Below are positions 1-12,469 of a DNA stretch of 64,000 nucleotides, in pieces. Position numbers and translations under genes: made by a program. Origin of the DNA: Elysia chlorotica (Eukaryota; Mollusca; Gastropoda; Plakobranchidae); assembly GCA_003991915.1 (NCBI GenBank), contig RQTK01000001.1, positions 779,237 through 843,236 on the forward strand. Direction: 5' to 3'. Below the pieces are notes generated by a model. The model saw only the letters and a program-made list of their open reading frames with translations. It made no database searches and was not told the DNA's origin. The first letter of the stretch is position 1. Each line of letters begins with the position of its first letter.

Positions 1-622
1 GCCTCATTAAATTTATTACACCAGTTTTTAGTTAGGTCAGATCAATAAAAATATTAATGTGAAGAAGAAAAATATTAAATTGGTGTTTCTCTTTGAACAC
101 GACCTTTAAAACGTGTTAAAGAAATCGTATTACAAGAGGGGATACGCATAAAGACAAGCATAAGGGAGCGATATTGCTATTTGTTTTTATGAGTTCAACC
201 GCTTCAAGGTAAACCAAACACTTCGAAAGGTTTATATAGAAGTCTTTACAGATAAAATCTTAAGCTTAATAAAGCATGTTTTGCAAAGCCGGGATAAACT
301 AAAAATGTTATTTACATATACATTTATCTTAAACGAACCATTACCTTTCCTGAATATAGGGACCAGACAAAAGGGTTTAAGTAAGAATGAATATTAGATC
401 TACATACGATGGGGCCAAATTTTGAAAAGCCCAGCAACTACAGCAGAGCAGCAGGGATATGAGGTTTCTATGACGGTTTTCCACTGAATTAAGGAGATTC
501 GGATCTCTAACTTTCTAGATAAAAAATACATGATTAAGCCTAACCATGTAGTTAAAAAAATGTTTTCAAAATATTCTTTTCGGAAATAAGGAATGCTTTT
601 TAAGGAATATTCCTTGATGATA
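1..622. other. Non-coding, AT-rich; nothing recognised
   Basis: I see no open frame with domain character, no RNA gene and no clear repeat before the SINE that begins at 623. The last 11 bases (612-622) are the left target-site duplication of that SINE. Confidence 0.6.
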
Positions 623-859
623 GGGGGGCGTGGTGGCTCAGGGGTAGAACATCGGCTTCCGACGCAAAAGGTCCCGAGTTCGAATCCTGGCTGTGATAGC
701 GTGATAGGATGAGACAGGAGTCATGGTATCCCCGCCCTGTCTCGTGTGTGGCAGCACATAAATTAATTGTCAGACGTCCGTCTTGGGGCCCGTCCACAGT
801 ATAGCCTATAATTTTATAGTGCTGATGTTGGACGCTAAAACCAACCCAACAGCAACAAC
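623..859 (+). mobile_element. tRNA-derived SINE, full length, with target-site duplication
   Basis: The head (about 623-697) is tRNA-like, with an A-box-like GTGGCTCAGGGGTAGAAC and a B-box-like GAGTTCGAATCC, which are internal RNA polymerase III promoter elements. A body with TGAGACAGGAGTCATGGTAT and TTGGGGCCCGTCCACAGTAT follows, then a tail rich in CCAAC/CAAC. An 11-bp direct repeat, CCTTGATGATA, flanks the element exactly (612-622 and 860-870), which is the expected signature of LINE-driven insertion. It is the cleanest member of a family with at least ten more copies here. It is not a functional tRNA gene, because no proper 3' acceptor half follows the B box. Confidence 0.88.
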
Positions 860-1668
860 CCTTGATGATAATCAAACAAATATTACTTTTGTTTCACATT
901 CATATAATTGCCTGCATCTGGAAGTAAAAACTTAATTTATTTATTAAATTACAAAATAATGCATTGAATTTATCCTCTTTAAAAAGTACAATAAGATTGT
1001 GTCAGCATATTTAACTACATAACCAAGTCTATGTAATATCAAGTTTGTAAAAAAAAAAAAAAAAAAAAAAAAATAATAATTTTCTATAGAATCACTTGAC
1101 TCTCGAAATATAGTGAACTTGTTAATGTTGTTGTTGTTGTCGTTGTTTTTGTTGTTGCTGCTATTGCTTTCTTGCCTTGGCAATTTATGGCGCCCCTCAA
1201 ACGGAGAATTATAATAAAAAAAAATGCAACAAAAACTGCTATAATTTAAACATGACTCTTCTAGTTAAAGAACAGCCATTGCTAGGTACCTCAGTATTAA
1301 TTTCATTCCATACACTCAAAGTTGGAAACATGATCCTACTGTGATTGTACATACATTTTATGATCACAAGACTATGGGACTATGGGGGGAGCGGGGGGGC
1401 ATAAAACGACGACAGTAACTTTGCCACAATGGGCCTAATCTCACAACCTTAAAACGAAAAGAAAAGCTTTTCAACCCCTGGACTGGGCGGTGTCTTGGTA
1501 TCCCCCTGTCATAAAATTATCAGCCTTCATGTATGAAAGACATTGTGTATCAATTTACGACTGTCAATTTCTAGCTGTAAGGGAAACACCACTAAAGGAA
1601 TAAAGACAAGGCTTTCATGTCGTGTATACTAACTTAGTCACTAAGTCTTAAATAGATTTATGCAAGCT

Positions 1669-1693
1669 ATAGATAGATAGATAGATAGATAGG

Positions 1694-1760
<67 letters not shown>

Positions 1761-1781
1761 GTAGATAGGTAGATAGATAGG

Positions 1782-1834
<53 letters not shown>
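1669..1834. repeat. (GATA)n microsatellite
   Basis: About 40 copies of a TAGA/GATA tetranucleotide, interrupted by several GGTA variants that show point decay within the array. It creates long false ORFs of Tyr-Leu-Ser-Ile on the minus strand. Confidence 0.97.
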
Positions 1835-2392
1835 TGAAAGAAATCCTGAATATTTTTGTCACATATTGAGTACATTATGCAAACAGGCACAAATAAGTGG
1901 TTATGTATTAAAATAGTTATACTCACTTACAAAACAGGTTAATCCAAGATTGAAAAAAAAGCCTTCTTCTGCTGGAACATCTGGTCTAGTCTTTCTATTT
2001 CCTTCCGGTGTAGCAAGTTAAACTGCTAGTCAAATGTTTTGTCCTTGTAATGTTGGTATCCAGGCAGTTTTTATTTTGTTTAATGCAATTGTTTATAAGG
2101 ATTATGCCTATTCAGTCCCTTTCCTCGTCTATTGTGAAAAGTACCTTTAAAGATCTTAAATAAGCGTCATTTTGCCTTTAGTACATTCGTTTAGATGGAA
2201 TATAACATACACAATTATTATCACCGGTAAAACTATCTTACAAATCATATTTTGTCAGAATTATGTTTCATTTATTAACTAATTGTACACATTTTAAAGA
2301 TTTTAGATTTACAGATTATCTGCCGTTTGACATGATTGTACTTATAAACTTGGAGGCGTTCAACACGTTAAACCAGGAGCATACTCTATCCA

Positions 2393-2394
<2 letters not shown>

Positions 2395-2453
<59 letters not shown>

Positions 2454-2575
2454 AGCTCTCCCTCTCCTTGTCTCTCGCGCTCTCTCCCTTTCTCCCCTCT
2501 CCCTCGCTCTCTCTTTCACTCTCTCGCTCTCTCTTGTTCGCTCTCTCTCCTTCTATCTCTTTCTTTCTATTGTGT
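2395..2575. repeat. (CT)n tract with degenerate CT-rich flank
   Basis: A pure CT dinucleotide core at about 2397-2450 is followed by a CT-rich region with CTCG and CTTT interruptions to about 2575. The false ORFs through it are Ser-Leu or Arg-Glu repeats. Confidence 0.95.
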
Positions 2576-5500
2576 GGCGCATAGCACTATAGATGACGCC
2601 GGTCTCTTCCAAAACATCTTCATTCCTAACATTAACAATAACTTTCTTGAAATCTTCCCCTTCTTTCTCAAATATTTTTTATGTTTAAAGATGCCAACGC
2701 CTTCACACCGCCATATTCTTTAACCAGATGAAATCACTCAATATTGAGAAACCCTGTATTTGGGGAAATCTCGTTCAAAGACTTGATACTTCATGGTACT
2801 TAATGAGGACCATGAGTACATTGCTATGTATGTCGATGTACAATATCGGGTTTTTATTACCAACACTGAATTAAAGACTATTAAAGTCCTAATTGGGTAT
2901 ATAAGCCTGTATCGAGTACTATAAGATGGATTGTGAGTGAAGTTGGCTCTACTTTGATTTATCCGACAGCCTTATCCATTCTTAGGTTTAATTTCCACAG
3001 ACTGATGTTTCACTGAAACTGGCCAGATCGTTGCTGCTACTAGATCTCGAGCCAGACTGTTTGATGGTGCTCAAGGTTTTGGGATACACCTGGGAGATGC
3101 GATTGTGAAAAGCTTGTCCGATTTGAACAGTGTGACACCTGAAAGACCAGGCAAAGGTCTCAATAAAAGTACGGTTGGCAAATAATGTTTGGGTGATGTT
3201 TACCTTGGGCTTGAGCCTAGGCCACAGTGCAAATGAGCCAACGGTCTAACACAAGGATGGGTTTAGGATGGATTCTGGTTTTCGCACGTACTTCAGTCTA
3301 TTCGGAAAGAACAGTCATGTTGAAACCAGATACATGGATTGTGCTTTTGGTGAAACTTGGAATGACTTGAAATAATTTTTTTTTTTAAATAAGGGGGGGG
3401 GAAGGTTGGCTCAAACAGCAATGACTCATCGTGCTAGTTTCATCTTTAAACAATCATACCTTATTTTATATTAAGAAGCATAATTATGTCTTCAGTCTAC
3501 CACAATAATTAGCTGAGACTCCTCGCTAACACCACAATGGCACATGCTACAGTTATCTTTAAACAATACTACTCTATTTCATTTTTTATAAACACAATCA
3601 TGTCTTAAGTTGTCTTCTAAAATTAGCTGAATTGGCAAGGTGGCAGTAAAAAGTTACTATCTGCACTTTTTGTACTTTTCAGAAAAACGTTTTACAAAGT
3701 TGGGACTGTTACAGATTTATAAATAGGTGATTAAAGATGTTTCTTTAAAAAATTTTACCAGGCTGCCAGTCCCTACTGTTATTAATTATTTTGATGATAA
3801 CTCTGTTCAGATATAACTTTTTCGTGCTGCTATCTCTAACCTTACCAAGGATGTTAATGTAATCTCGCTTGATGCTCCTTGTTCACACCGTACGGACCTA
3901 TTACGATACGTTCATCTTGAAAAAATGCTACCTTGTTTATTTTAGAAAATACAAACATGTTATGAGTGGGCACCAAAATATGGTAATCCTCGCTCACAAT
4001 TCAATTACACAAAAGTTTATGCGTTATGCATCTTTGGTTAAGCAATGGTACCTTTTACTTAAAAAAAACACAAACGTGTCTTAAGTCGACACCAAAATTA
4101 GTGGATGCTCTCCCTGAATGTGTCGGAGACGGGACCTCAAGAGCTCTCACATTACTGTCACAGACAAGTAAATAGATAGACATTATGACCGAGAATGAGT
4201 GTTTGTAGAGATCACAACCCTAGAACAGACTTCAGTCAGTGTATAAAGTGTGACCAGGAATACCAAAACACAGGTGTGGGGTCAGGAACAAGGTGTCATT
4301 TTTCAAGAACATTTCTTAGGCCCTCATCACTTTTGGGCGTTGATGGGGATAGACGATGGGGGTGAAGGTGAAGTTTGTTTTTTTTTTGCGTTTTTTTTTT
4401 TTTTTTTTTTTTTTTTTTGTAATCTGCCTATGTTCCCATGTTTCCAGATGTTAGAATGCTAGCAAAGGATGGGACATATTTTAAATATGTATGTAATCTT
4501 GTCAGATATTGAGTGCTCTTTTACTACTTTTTCTTCGATTGAGTGAGGTGTTTTTGTTTTAACTATTTCTATATATTATTTTACTATGAAGTTGGAGCAG
4601 CAAATATTATTTGTTAACAAATAATGCAGAGAACTGCTCAGCCTACTGAGTTCATTTAGACGTTTTTCATTGAATCAACTTAGCATATAATTATGATAAT
4701 ATTGATAAACGCAATAACGTATTTACCACTAAGGAACTAACCTAGTTTAGTGCGGTATCTCATGGTCTGCAGATTTTCTAGATTCACAATCTACATGTTC
4801 CGATAAATCTTTATCAGGAATAATATTCTTATTGGTCCGATTATAAAGAGTATTCTTTTTAAAGCCCCTTCTACATCGCGAAACAGTTGAAATATTTAAT
4901 TCAAAGTGATATGTTTATGATACTGTCTCTTCTCACACATGACTTTCATTTTTTTTTTCTTCCACTTGATCTACATAATTTTACTTATCTCTCGCACTAT
5001 GTAGCCTACGTCTATCAACGATTACATAAATTTGGGAATAACTGTGATTTACATTGAAGTAAGTGGGCCTTTCATCTAGGGTTGATCTAGATCGATATGC
5101 ATGTCTTTTTAGATCTATATCTGATCACGAGTTTACATTTTTTTAATCTAAACCTTAAATTGACTATACTTTCTAGATTTACAAGCTATATCCGTAATAA
5201 AACAAATAGAAGTCATCAGGCTGTATCTAGATCCTAGACCCCTACTTCCATTTATATCAGAAGCACAATCCTATTGTGAGGTTAAATATGAAGCTAAATT
5301 TTATATATGTTTTTATTTGTTCAACAGACTAGAAATCTACAATGTCCACAGTCACCGTAGTCCATCTGGAATCCACCCGTTACAAAGAAATAACACTGCA
5401 TACCAGCTCCTATATTCACCTGCAGAAACAATAACACTCTGCTACTAGTTCAGTAGTTCAACATGTCCGTTCCGTAACACGGGGCCTGTTCCTTTGAAGT

Positions 5501-5689
5501 TTGAAGCTGTAGGCATAAAGACGCAGGCACAGAATAAAAGAAAAGCTACCCTGCTCTTTGAGAAGACCATTGCCTACGGTAGGCCTAATTCTAATGTTCT
5601 GGACTTGGGGTTGCGTGCCAACTTACAAGCCAATGGGTGACAGAGCGGTACTGGCTGGGTAGCTTCTACAAGAACGTCTCTTAAGTTTT

Positions 5690-6020
5690 CAGGAATGAAC
5701 CAAGACAGGGCGAGCGGGACTGTCGCTCCACACGACTGGAGTGACAAGATCTAGATCTAGATTCGGGGCTCCGAGCTACAGTGCTACACCTGAACCAAGG
5801 CTGTAGATTTGGACATTTTGGTCTCGGTGGCAGCAACAGTTTGGCGCCGCTGGCGGGTGACGCAGCGGAGAAAAGGGGGGAGCAAGTCATGCAGGCACGA
5901 CAAACACTGTAAAGGGAAAGATCAGCCAAAGGCTTTCGAAAGGAGAGTGGATCTTGTCAAGTTCTTTCTGTCCGTCACAAACCCAGAGTGTTCGAATTGG
6001 AAATATCTACTGCTACATAG
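5690..6020. other. GC-richer block, possible promoter or first exon
   Basis: Base composition changes sharply here relative to the AT-rich surroundings, with several CpGs (GGCGCCGCTGGCGGGTGACG near 5842). It includes a TCTAGATCTAGATC palindrome at about 5748. Overlapping short ORFs on both strands (5681-5929 minus, 5809-6024 plus) do not resemble a known protein. It could be a promoter with an untranslated exon of a gene outside the window, or simply a locally GC-rich repeat. Confidence 0.25.
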
Positions 6021-6105
6021 TTGACATCTCTCTTCCTCTGTGTGTGTATGTATCTGTCTGTCTATATCTCTATCTCTCTCTCTCCATCTCTCACTCTCAT
6101 CTATC

Positions 6106-6320
<215 letters not shown>

Positions 6321-7540
6321 ATATTTCTTTGTTTACTTGGGCACATTTATGTGTTGTTGCTTTTATTTTTAGGGTATTCCTTTGTGATTAGATTGCAAGT
6401 TTAACATCATTATATAAAATGATTAATATTTTAGAACAATATTATTTTTACTCGGATGATCTTTTTTAAAGGGAAAATTGAGCTATGCCGATATGTAAAT
6501 ACAATTGTGACACGTCTGTTTCTATCGTTACCAATCATATGATGTGAAAGATCGACCTGTTATGCACTTAGCTATTTTTAACACTTTCTAATATTACCTA
6601 AGTAATACATGTAATTGTCATATCAAACACACCCCCTCCCCTTTATGAGTAATGCTTGTTTTGTCTAGACCTTTAATTGTTGTTTTCCTCTATTTTTATT
6701 TACTTACTTAAAATACGCACCTCTTTCGGAATTCATAATAGCGCCATGGTTTTGGGCATAGACTGATTCGGCTAAAGCAGTTTTGTGACCATGGTTAAAT
6801 GGCTTTAGAACAGAAAGTCCGATATTGAAATTAAAAATACTCGTGATATTATAATACATGCATGATTACTATACGCCTGTGTATATGTTCGAATGGATAG
6901 ATATGGTAGATAACACCACTTTGAAGAAAAGAAAGAAAAATAATACAAATAATAAATTTAGAATCCCCAAAGTCATTCGTATAACTTAAATGGTGCGGAA
7001 CCTTAAAATCCCCCCCCCCCCCCCACTTTCCCCCCAGACAATCATGTTGCCAAAAAACATGATTTCTATTCTAAATAGAGTAAAGTATGGGGAGAAAAAA
7101 AATATTTTTTTCCCTTTAATATTTTGCGGCATCACTTTAATTTATGTTTAAAAGAACAAACCTAGATTCTAGCTTTTTACAGTAACAATGTTTCTTCTGT
7201 TTAATAATAATTATTAATAGCTTTATATTTCGTTGGTGATGCGTCCATCTACAGTTACAGAAAATTTAAAAAAGATGTACACATTTTTCTGTATAGCCTT
7301 CTTTTGAAATTAAATAGGCTGAACTTAAAAACGTCAAAAAATAGAAGGCCAAGTCACCGAATTGAAAGAAGTGAAAAGATTTTGGCACACCAAGGATAAA
7401 AGTGATTTCATTTCCTTTAATTTTAAGCATAGAAAGGACAATACAAATCCTTCAATACTGGAGACCGTTTGGACATAATTATCCTGAGAAGAGATGCATC
7501 AATACCAGCTAATGCATCAATGTCATACTACTTTTCCGAG
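6321..7540. other. Intergenic, nothing recognised
   Basis: AT-rich DNA with a poly(C) run at about 7010-7024 and homopolymer A/T tracts. No gene, tRNA or structured repeat was found. Confidence 0.5.
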
Positions 7541-7765
7541 ACACAAAAGAGAGAAAGGGGCACACCAACAACAACGCTCCCGATAACCTTAAACAATGAC
7601 CTTAAAAAGTTACAAGACAAGAGTTTAAAACTCACAACAGCAACAGATCTAGAAAAAATACGCACTAAAGCAGAAGATAGACAAGGATGGAAAACTTTTA
7701 CCGCAGAATGGATGAAAAAAGCCGAAGCTGCGAGATCTGTTGACCACGCTGGAGAAACGCTCTAA
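7541..7765 (+). mobile_element. LINE remnant: C-terminal end of ORF2 (reverse transcriptase)
   Basis: The frame reads RGTPTTTLPITLNNDLKKLQ, later DRQGWKTF, and ends KAEAARSVDHA. A Gly-Arg-Pro-like lead, then a basic helix with 'DR..W..' is the usual extreme C-terminus of non-LTR retrotransposon ORF2 proteins in invertebrates. No polymerase motif precedes it, so this is a 5'-truncated or decayed copy. The stop at 7763-7765 may be the original one. The assignment is by recognition of the tail only. Confidence 0.5.
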
Positions 7766-7769
7766 GTCA

Positions 7770-8675
7770 AGTAAGTCAAGATAGGACAGAGGAAGACCTA
7801 GAGAGTATTTTTCAGCCCACACACACACAATCAGCATAAACTGCAAGAAAATGTGAACTGTCATATCTATCTTTATTTTTCATATTGTTTACGTTACCCT
7901 TAACGTCAGCCCTTGTCGACCAAACGAGCCTTCTATTCGCTCCCCACAACCCACCAGCAAGGCGCAGTTATACTGCTTCGCCCAAACCCATGTTTAACCT
8001 CGATGACCTCACCCAGTGTGATTGAAACATGGAGTTATGACCAATCGCTTGTAAATGTGACTAAGCTTAACAGATCGCAATCGAGGATTTAGCTCCTTTC
8101 ATTGGATCTAGATCCAGATCTAAATCTACATTTTGATTCTCACCATTCATGTCAAACGACTTTTTCGATGAAGTTGTAAAGTGAAGCGATGTTTTATACT
8201 GGGAAATAAAATGTGGCTGCTATTCAGAAGTAGGCCTACAATTCAGGCAAACGTAGCCTATACTTCTGTTACTGCTGCCAAAACATCAACCAAGCGTAAC
8301 AAAAAGTCACCGGATAATATTAAAGTCAACCTAAAACTCTCTTCTTTTTCCATCTGAGAGAAGATTCTTAAGTGTCTGTTTGTTTGTTGTTGTTGTTGCT
8401 GTTGCAAGTCCTAAACCTACCGCCTTTCTAGTGCAGTTACAATAAAACCAGCTTCAAACCACTCATCATATGCTACATTTCTTTTATTATCTACACGGCC
8501 TCGTACACTCCCAAAAGAATCCTAAATAGGGACAAAGAAGAGATGGGGGAATACAAAAAGGAAGATAAGGAACCTAGAAATAGCATGACGCTCCTAAGAT
8601 AATGGCTAACCAGTCAAGCCACTTGTGAATACAAGTTCTATCAAGATAGTCCTACATCTTTCTCTCTTTTGTTCT
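7770..8675. other. Intergenic, nothing recognised
   Basis: Non-coding sequence with one AGATCT-type cluster at about 8105-8131 and TTG repeats near 8380. It runs into the assembly gap. Confidence 0.5.
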
Positions 8676-9000
8676 NNNNNNNNNNNNNNNNNNNNNNNNN
8701 NNNNNNNNNNNNNNNNNNNNNNNNNNNNNNNNNNNNNNNNNNNNNNNNNNNNNNNNNNNNNNNNNNNNNNNNNNNNNNNNNNNNNNNNNNNNNNNNNNNN
8801 NNNNNNNNNNNNNNNNNNNNNNNNNNNNNNNNNNNNNNNNNNNNNNNNNNNNNNNNNNNNNNNNNNNNNNNNNNNNNNNNNNNNNNNNNNNNNNNNNNNN
8901 NNNNNNNNNNNNNNNNNNNNNNNNNNNNNNNNNNNNNNNNNNNNNNNNNNNNNNNNNNNNNNNNNNNNNNNNNNNNNNNNNNNNNNNNNNNNNNNNNNNN
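8676..9000. other. Assembly gap (Ns)
   Basis: A run of 325 Ns sits directly before a TCTA tetranucleotide array. The gap is most simply explained as microsatellite sequence that could not be assembled. Any reading frame drawn through it is meaningless. Confidence 0.99.
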
Positions 9001-9190
<190 letters not shown>

Positions 9191-9689
9191 TTCTGCTTAT
9201 CATAATATAGGGAACAACTTTATATTTAAGTTAAAATCTTTTCATGTCGAAACGTTGAATTTACGCGTCAGTTTCCATAAATTTACTTAATGCCAATATT
9301 CAAAACTGTGCTATAATCTGTGGTTATCAAGTAAAAAAAAAATATTGACGTCACATTTTATTCTTTATATTATTTCCTGGTCGGAAACCATAAATAAAAT
9401 TGTTACCATTTCCAATGAGCAACTTGGGTTTTCTGTAGGAAATCACTTTAAAACTGTATCTAAGTTCTAGAGCACTTTGCTTACTAATTTGTTCAATGTC
9501 GAAACATTTTTAAAAGGCTTCTTTATCCATCCAACCTGATAAACTCTTGTACTCGACTAAAAGATTCATCTAGAACTAGAAATCTGTAATGTAATAAATA
9601 TGAAAATAATTATCTACTGGTAAGCAGATTGTTGTAAAATGACTGGGCATTCGGGGGGAAGGGGGGTGTAGGGGTATAGCAGAGAGATG

Positions 9690-9985
9690 ACTTGATGGTA
9701 AAGCTTGCGGTTCGAAGTCAGACAAAACGGGTTCTATCCCACGATCTGGCCGAAAAAATATCGCTCACAAGTGTTTGTCGTCGGGTTGGTATCAGTGTAA
9801 TGTCGCGAATTGAGGGATATTGTTGTAACTGCGAGGGGTTAATTTGCTTCTAGACCCACAACGTACCCTCCTGAGACAGAAATCCAGTATCCTAGCTCTG
9901 CATCTGTATCTTAGACTATAAGTCTTGGTACCCGTTGCTCGTATAGGATCATCCTTGGAAATCTAGGAGACGTAAAATTAGAAAG
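9690..9985 (+). mobile_element. Diverged tRNA-derived SINE
   Basis: The head has tRNA-like GATGGTAAAGCTTGCGGTTCG and a B-box-like GGGTTCTATCCC. The body carries GGTTGGTATCAGTGTAATGT and CCTGAGACAGAAATCCAGTAT, matching the family body. The end has GGAAATCTAGGAGACGTAAAA, the same 3' end type seen at 54,600. It is much more diverged than the copy at 623. Confidence 0.6.
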
Positions 9986-9989
9986 AGAT

Positions 9990-11085
9990 TCACTACTAAA
10001 AAGAATTGCAGTTCGTTGTTGTGCAGTTCATAACTGTTTTACTTCAATAACTTTTCAATAGAGATGTTAGAGATTCCCATTAGCATTTTAAATCACTCAT
10101 TTCTTTTAAATTACCCTTCTCATTTCACCTTCCGTAATTTCCTTCAGAAGATCATTATGGACTCAAACTTGAAAACATAAATTATGCCTTTTTTCTCTTC
10201 TCTTTATTTGTTTTCAATCTTTACAATCCATCTACAATAAACCCTTAGGAAATAAATAATTTAAAAGAAAATTTAACAACTCTCCAATTTCCCATGTCAA
10301 TAGTCACTCTCTAGATCTGATGATTTTGTGTTAAAATCATTGAAGATTGAACTTGTTTCAATCATATAAATCAAAAACATTTTTGTCACGAATTTGTTTC
10401 AGGAATTCAAGTTTAATCTTTGCCCTTTCCATTTTTATTTGTATTGGGGCAAGCAACGTAATATGTTGGATGATACGATGTAAGGAATCAGCGGTGTATA
10501 CTGAAGCGGCACTCTTTAATAAATATGTTAATGTAAAGAAATATATACCAAATTTTTAGGATGTTAAAAACGAGAATGCACACGTTCACTGTTTGGGGAG
10601 AGTTTATTTGCATTAAAGCAAAACGTTTTTCAAATTGGCGTTTATACTTTTATCAAGTTTTCATTTTGTCAACTGTAAGTATAGAGTCTCAATACTGGAA
10701 GGATTAGTTAGTAAGACAACATCGAGGTGAATGAAACAATTTAAAAACGCTGAAATTGTTGTATAATTATGATTACTTCACTGGCGAACACTAAAAATAA
10801 AGAATGCTATATTTGAACTATTGTGGCTCAAAATTTTATAAATTCCGCAACAGAAGCATGCTTCACTGCCATGCTATTTCTATAAGTTTCCCTGGTATAG
10901 CTCTTAGAGAGACAATGGCTTGGGCTTAAGGCGACATCATGTTAGGAAATCCCAAGTACCAGATGTATCTGTAACAAGGTAAACTACCGTGTACAATCTA
11001 GGGGCTTGTTTAAAACGTTTCACTTCCCTTCTTCTTCAGCATGTCTCTACTGGTGACATTTTCCATCTGCCAGACTAATGTTCAA
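9990..11085. other. Intergenic, nothing recognised
   Basis: AT-rich DNA with no supported coding frame, RNA gene or repeat. Confidence 0.5.
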
Positions 11086-11088
11086 GAA

Positions 11089-11230
11089 TACATGATTTTG
11101 TCCTAAATATGCATAGAAAAATAAAATACATGATTTTGTCCTAAATATGCATAGACAAATAAAATATATGATTTTGTTCAAAATATGCATAGACAAATAA
11201 AATACATGATTTTGTGCTGATTATGCTCAG
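11089..11230. repeat. 38-bp minisatellite, about 3.7 copies
   Basis: Units start at 11089, 11127, 11165 and 11203, giving an exact 38-bp period. Each begins TAYATGATTTTGT and contains ATATGCATAGA and ATAAAATA. The last unit decays after TTTGTGCTGAT. An overlapping minus-strand ORF is only the translated repeat. Confidence 0.95.
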
Positions 11231-11549
11231 AAAGAACAGAAGAAATGAATGTGTTGGTGTCCTCAAGTTGGACTCTACAGGGACGAAAAAGTAAGGGACG
11301 ACGAACGGTAGAATCTGAATGGATCTTTGCTGAGTGGAGAAAATGGAACGCAGCATGCCACGTAGCTGCAGACCGAATAAAATGAGCGATGTCTCTAGAC
11401 ACAAAGACCATCAAAGTACAGGCAAGTTTTAGGGAATTAATGACAAAAAGAAATTATTACACACACCAAGGGAAGTCACCGTGCGAATTCCGGGAGCATG
11501 ACAAAAATATTTTTCCTCCTTTTCTTCTCCACCATGTCTACAACCCTCA

Positions 11550-11720
11550 TGCGATGGGTGGGGAGACCTGGACTCCTGTGTCTCAGCCGGGCACATTATA
11601 TTTACACCGGCCCAACCGATAGGGGATGAAATTGGACAAAATTGTTTTGCGATCGCAACCGGACGGGAAGCCAGCACTTTTCCACTTGAGCGGGTTCGCC
11701 GCCGGACCAAGTGATATTTA
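11550..11720 (-). mobile_element. Partial tRNA-SINE body
   Basis: Read on the plus strand, GACTCCTGTGTCTCAGCCGG, CACATTATATTTACACCGGC and CCAACCGATAGGGGATGAAA match the reversed body of the SINE at 18,762-19,071. The tRNA-like head is replaced by diverged sequence. No target-site duplication was found. Confidence 0.6.
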
Positions 11721-11968
11721 TTAATTCTGTGGCCGCTGGACTTTGTAAATATAAACAAGATCGAACGAAAATTGTCATCATCATAGAGTGATGTGATTGT
11801 TAGACTTCGGTGCAAAGATAGTCTAAAATATATACGTTTCTATAGCTGAAACATACGGATTAGGTCAAATAAATGAAATGGTAACAATGATGATACATTT
11901 TTAGCGAAGAATAGAAGTTAACAATAGTTAATACGTTTTTTTTTCGGTTACCAAAAAAAATTGTATGC

Positions 11969-12460
11969 TTGGAAAAACCCTTCAGATTTCACCAAAAAAA
12001 AAATTATAACAAAACGCAAAGATTCCGTCAAAGCATGAAAAGAGACAGGACATATCCAGGCTGTGATGTAGGATCCGACCCAAACCCAGTAGTAGCACAG
12101 CTGAACGTCAAGCTGAAGAATAAAAAAGCAAACGGAACACACAACTTACAAGCAGTACGACATAAATGAACTCAAAATAGAAGAATAGAGTGTTAATTTA
12201 AAAAGTAAGTTCAGAATGAGTACCGAATGCTGAAAACGAAACCGCGGAACAATAATGAAGAAACAGACCCAACAGAGCATCGATAGGAAATGAAAGGCAT
12301 TAGAAGAAAGTGCATATATGACACATGGACTGGGTGTATAGCCCAGGAAAAGCAGGAAGAAGAACAAATAGTGGATAGCAGAAGAAATACTAGAAGAGGG
12401 AAAATCAGACCCAGCAGGAAGTAGTACGGCCACATAAAGAGAGGACAGGGACCCAGCTGC
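11969..12460 (+). mobile_element. LINE remnant: endonuclease end and linker of ORF2, frameshifted
   Basis: The open frame includes RDRTYPGCDVGSDPNPVVAQ followed by LNVKLKNKK. This resembles the last conserved block of the apurinic-type endonuclease of non-LTR retrotransposons, usually written D-x-x-SDH-x-x-V; the catalytic His is Pro here, so the copy is dead. After stops and frame changes, peptides such as PRKSRKKNKWIAEEILEE (about 12,340-12,405) match the linker just before the reverse transcriptase. No polymerase motifs follow. Confidence 0.55.
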
Positions 12461-12469
12461 ATGTGAACC

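Larger units (their letters stand above)
880..5680. other. Intergenic, no supported gene
   Basis: This stretch is AT-rich. It holds a poly(A) run near 1050, a GATA-type microsatellite (1669-1834), a CT tract (2395-2575) and a poly(T) run near 4390. A 60-codon open frame without a start (3006-3185, +) is described in the findings. Short ORFs are otherwise made of simple repeats or lack any protein character. Confidence 0.5.

Noticed and set aside
623..697. Functional tRNA gene
   Set aside because: A and B boxes are present, but no acceptor 3' half follows the T arm. The unit is bounded by target-site duplications that include the long SINE body.
5681..5929. 82-codon minus-strand ORF in the GC-rich block
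   Set aside because: Pro/Arg/Ser-rich translation is expected from GC-rich sequence; no domain or partner exon.
11089..11230. CRISPR-like array
   Set aside because: The 38-bp units are head to tail with no unique spacers, and the genome is eukaryotic.
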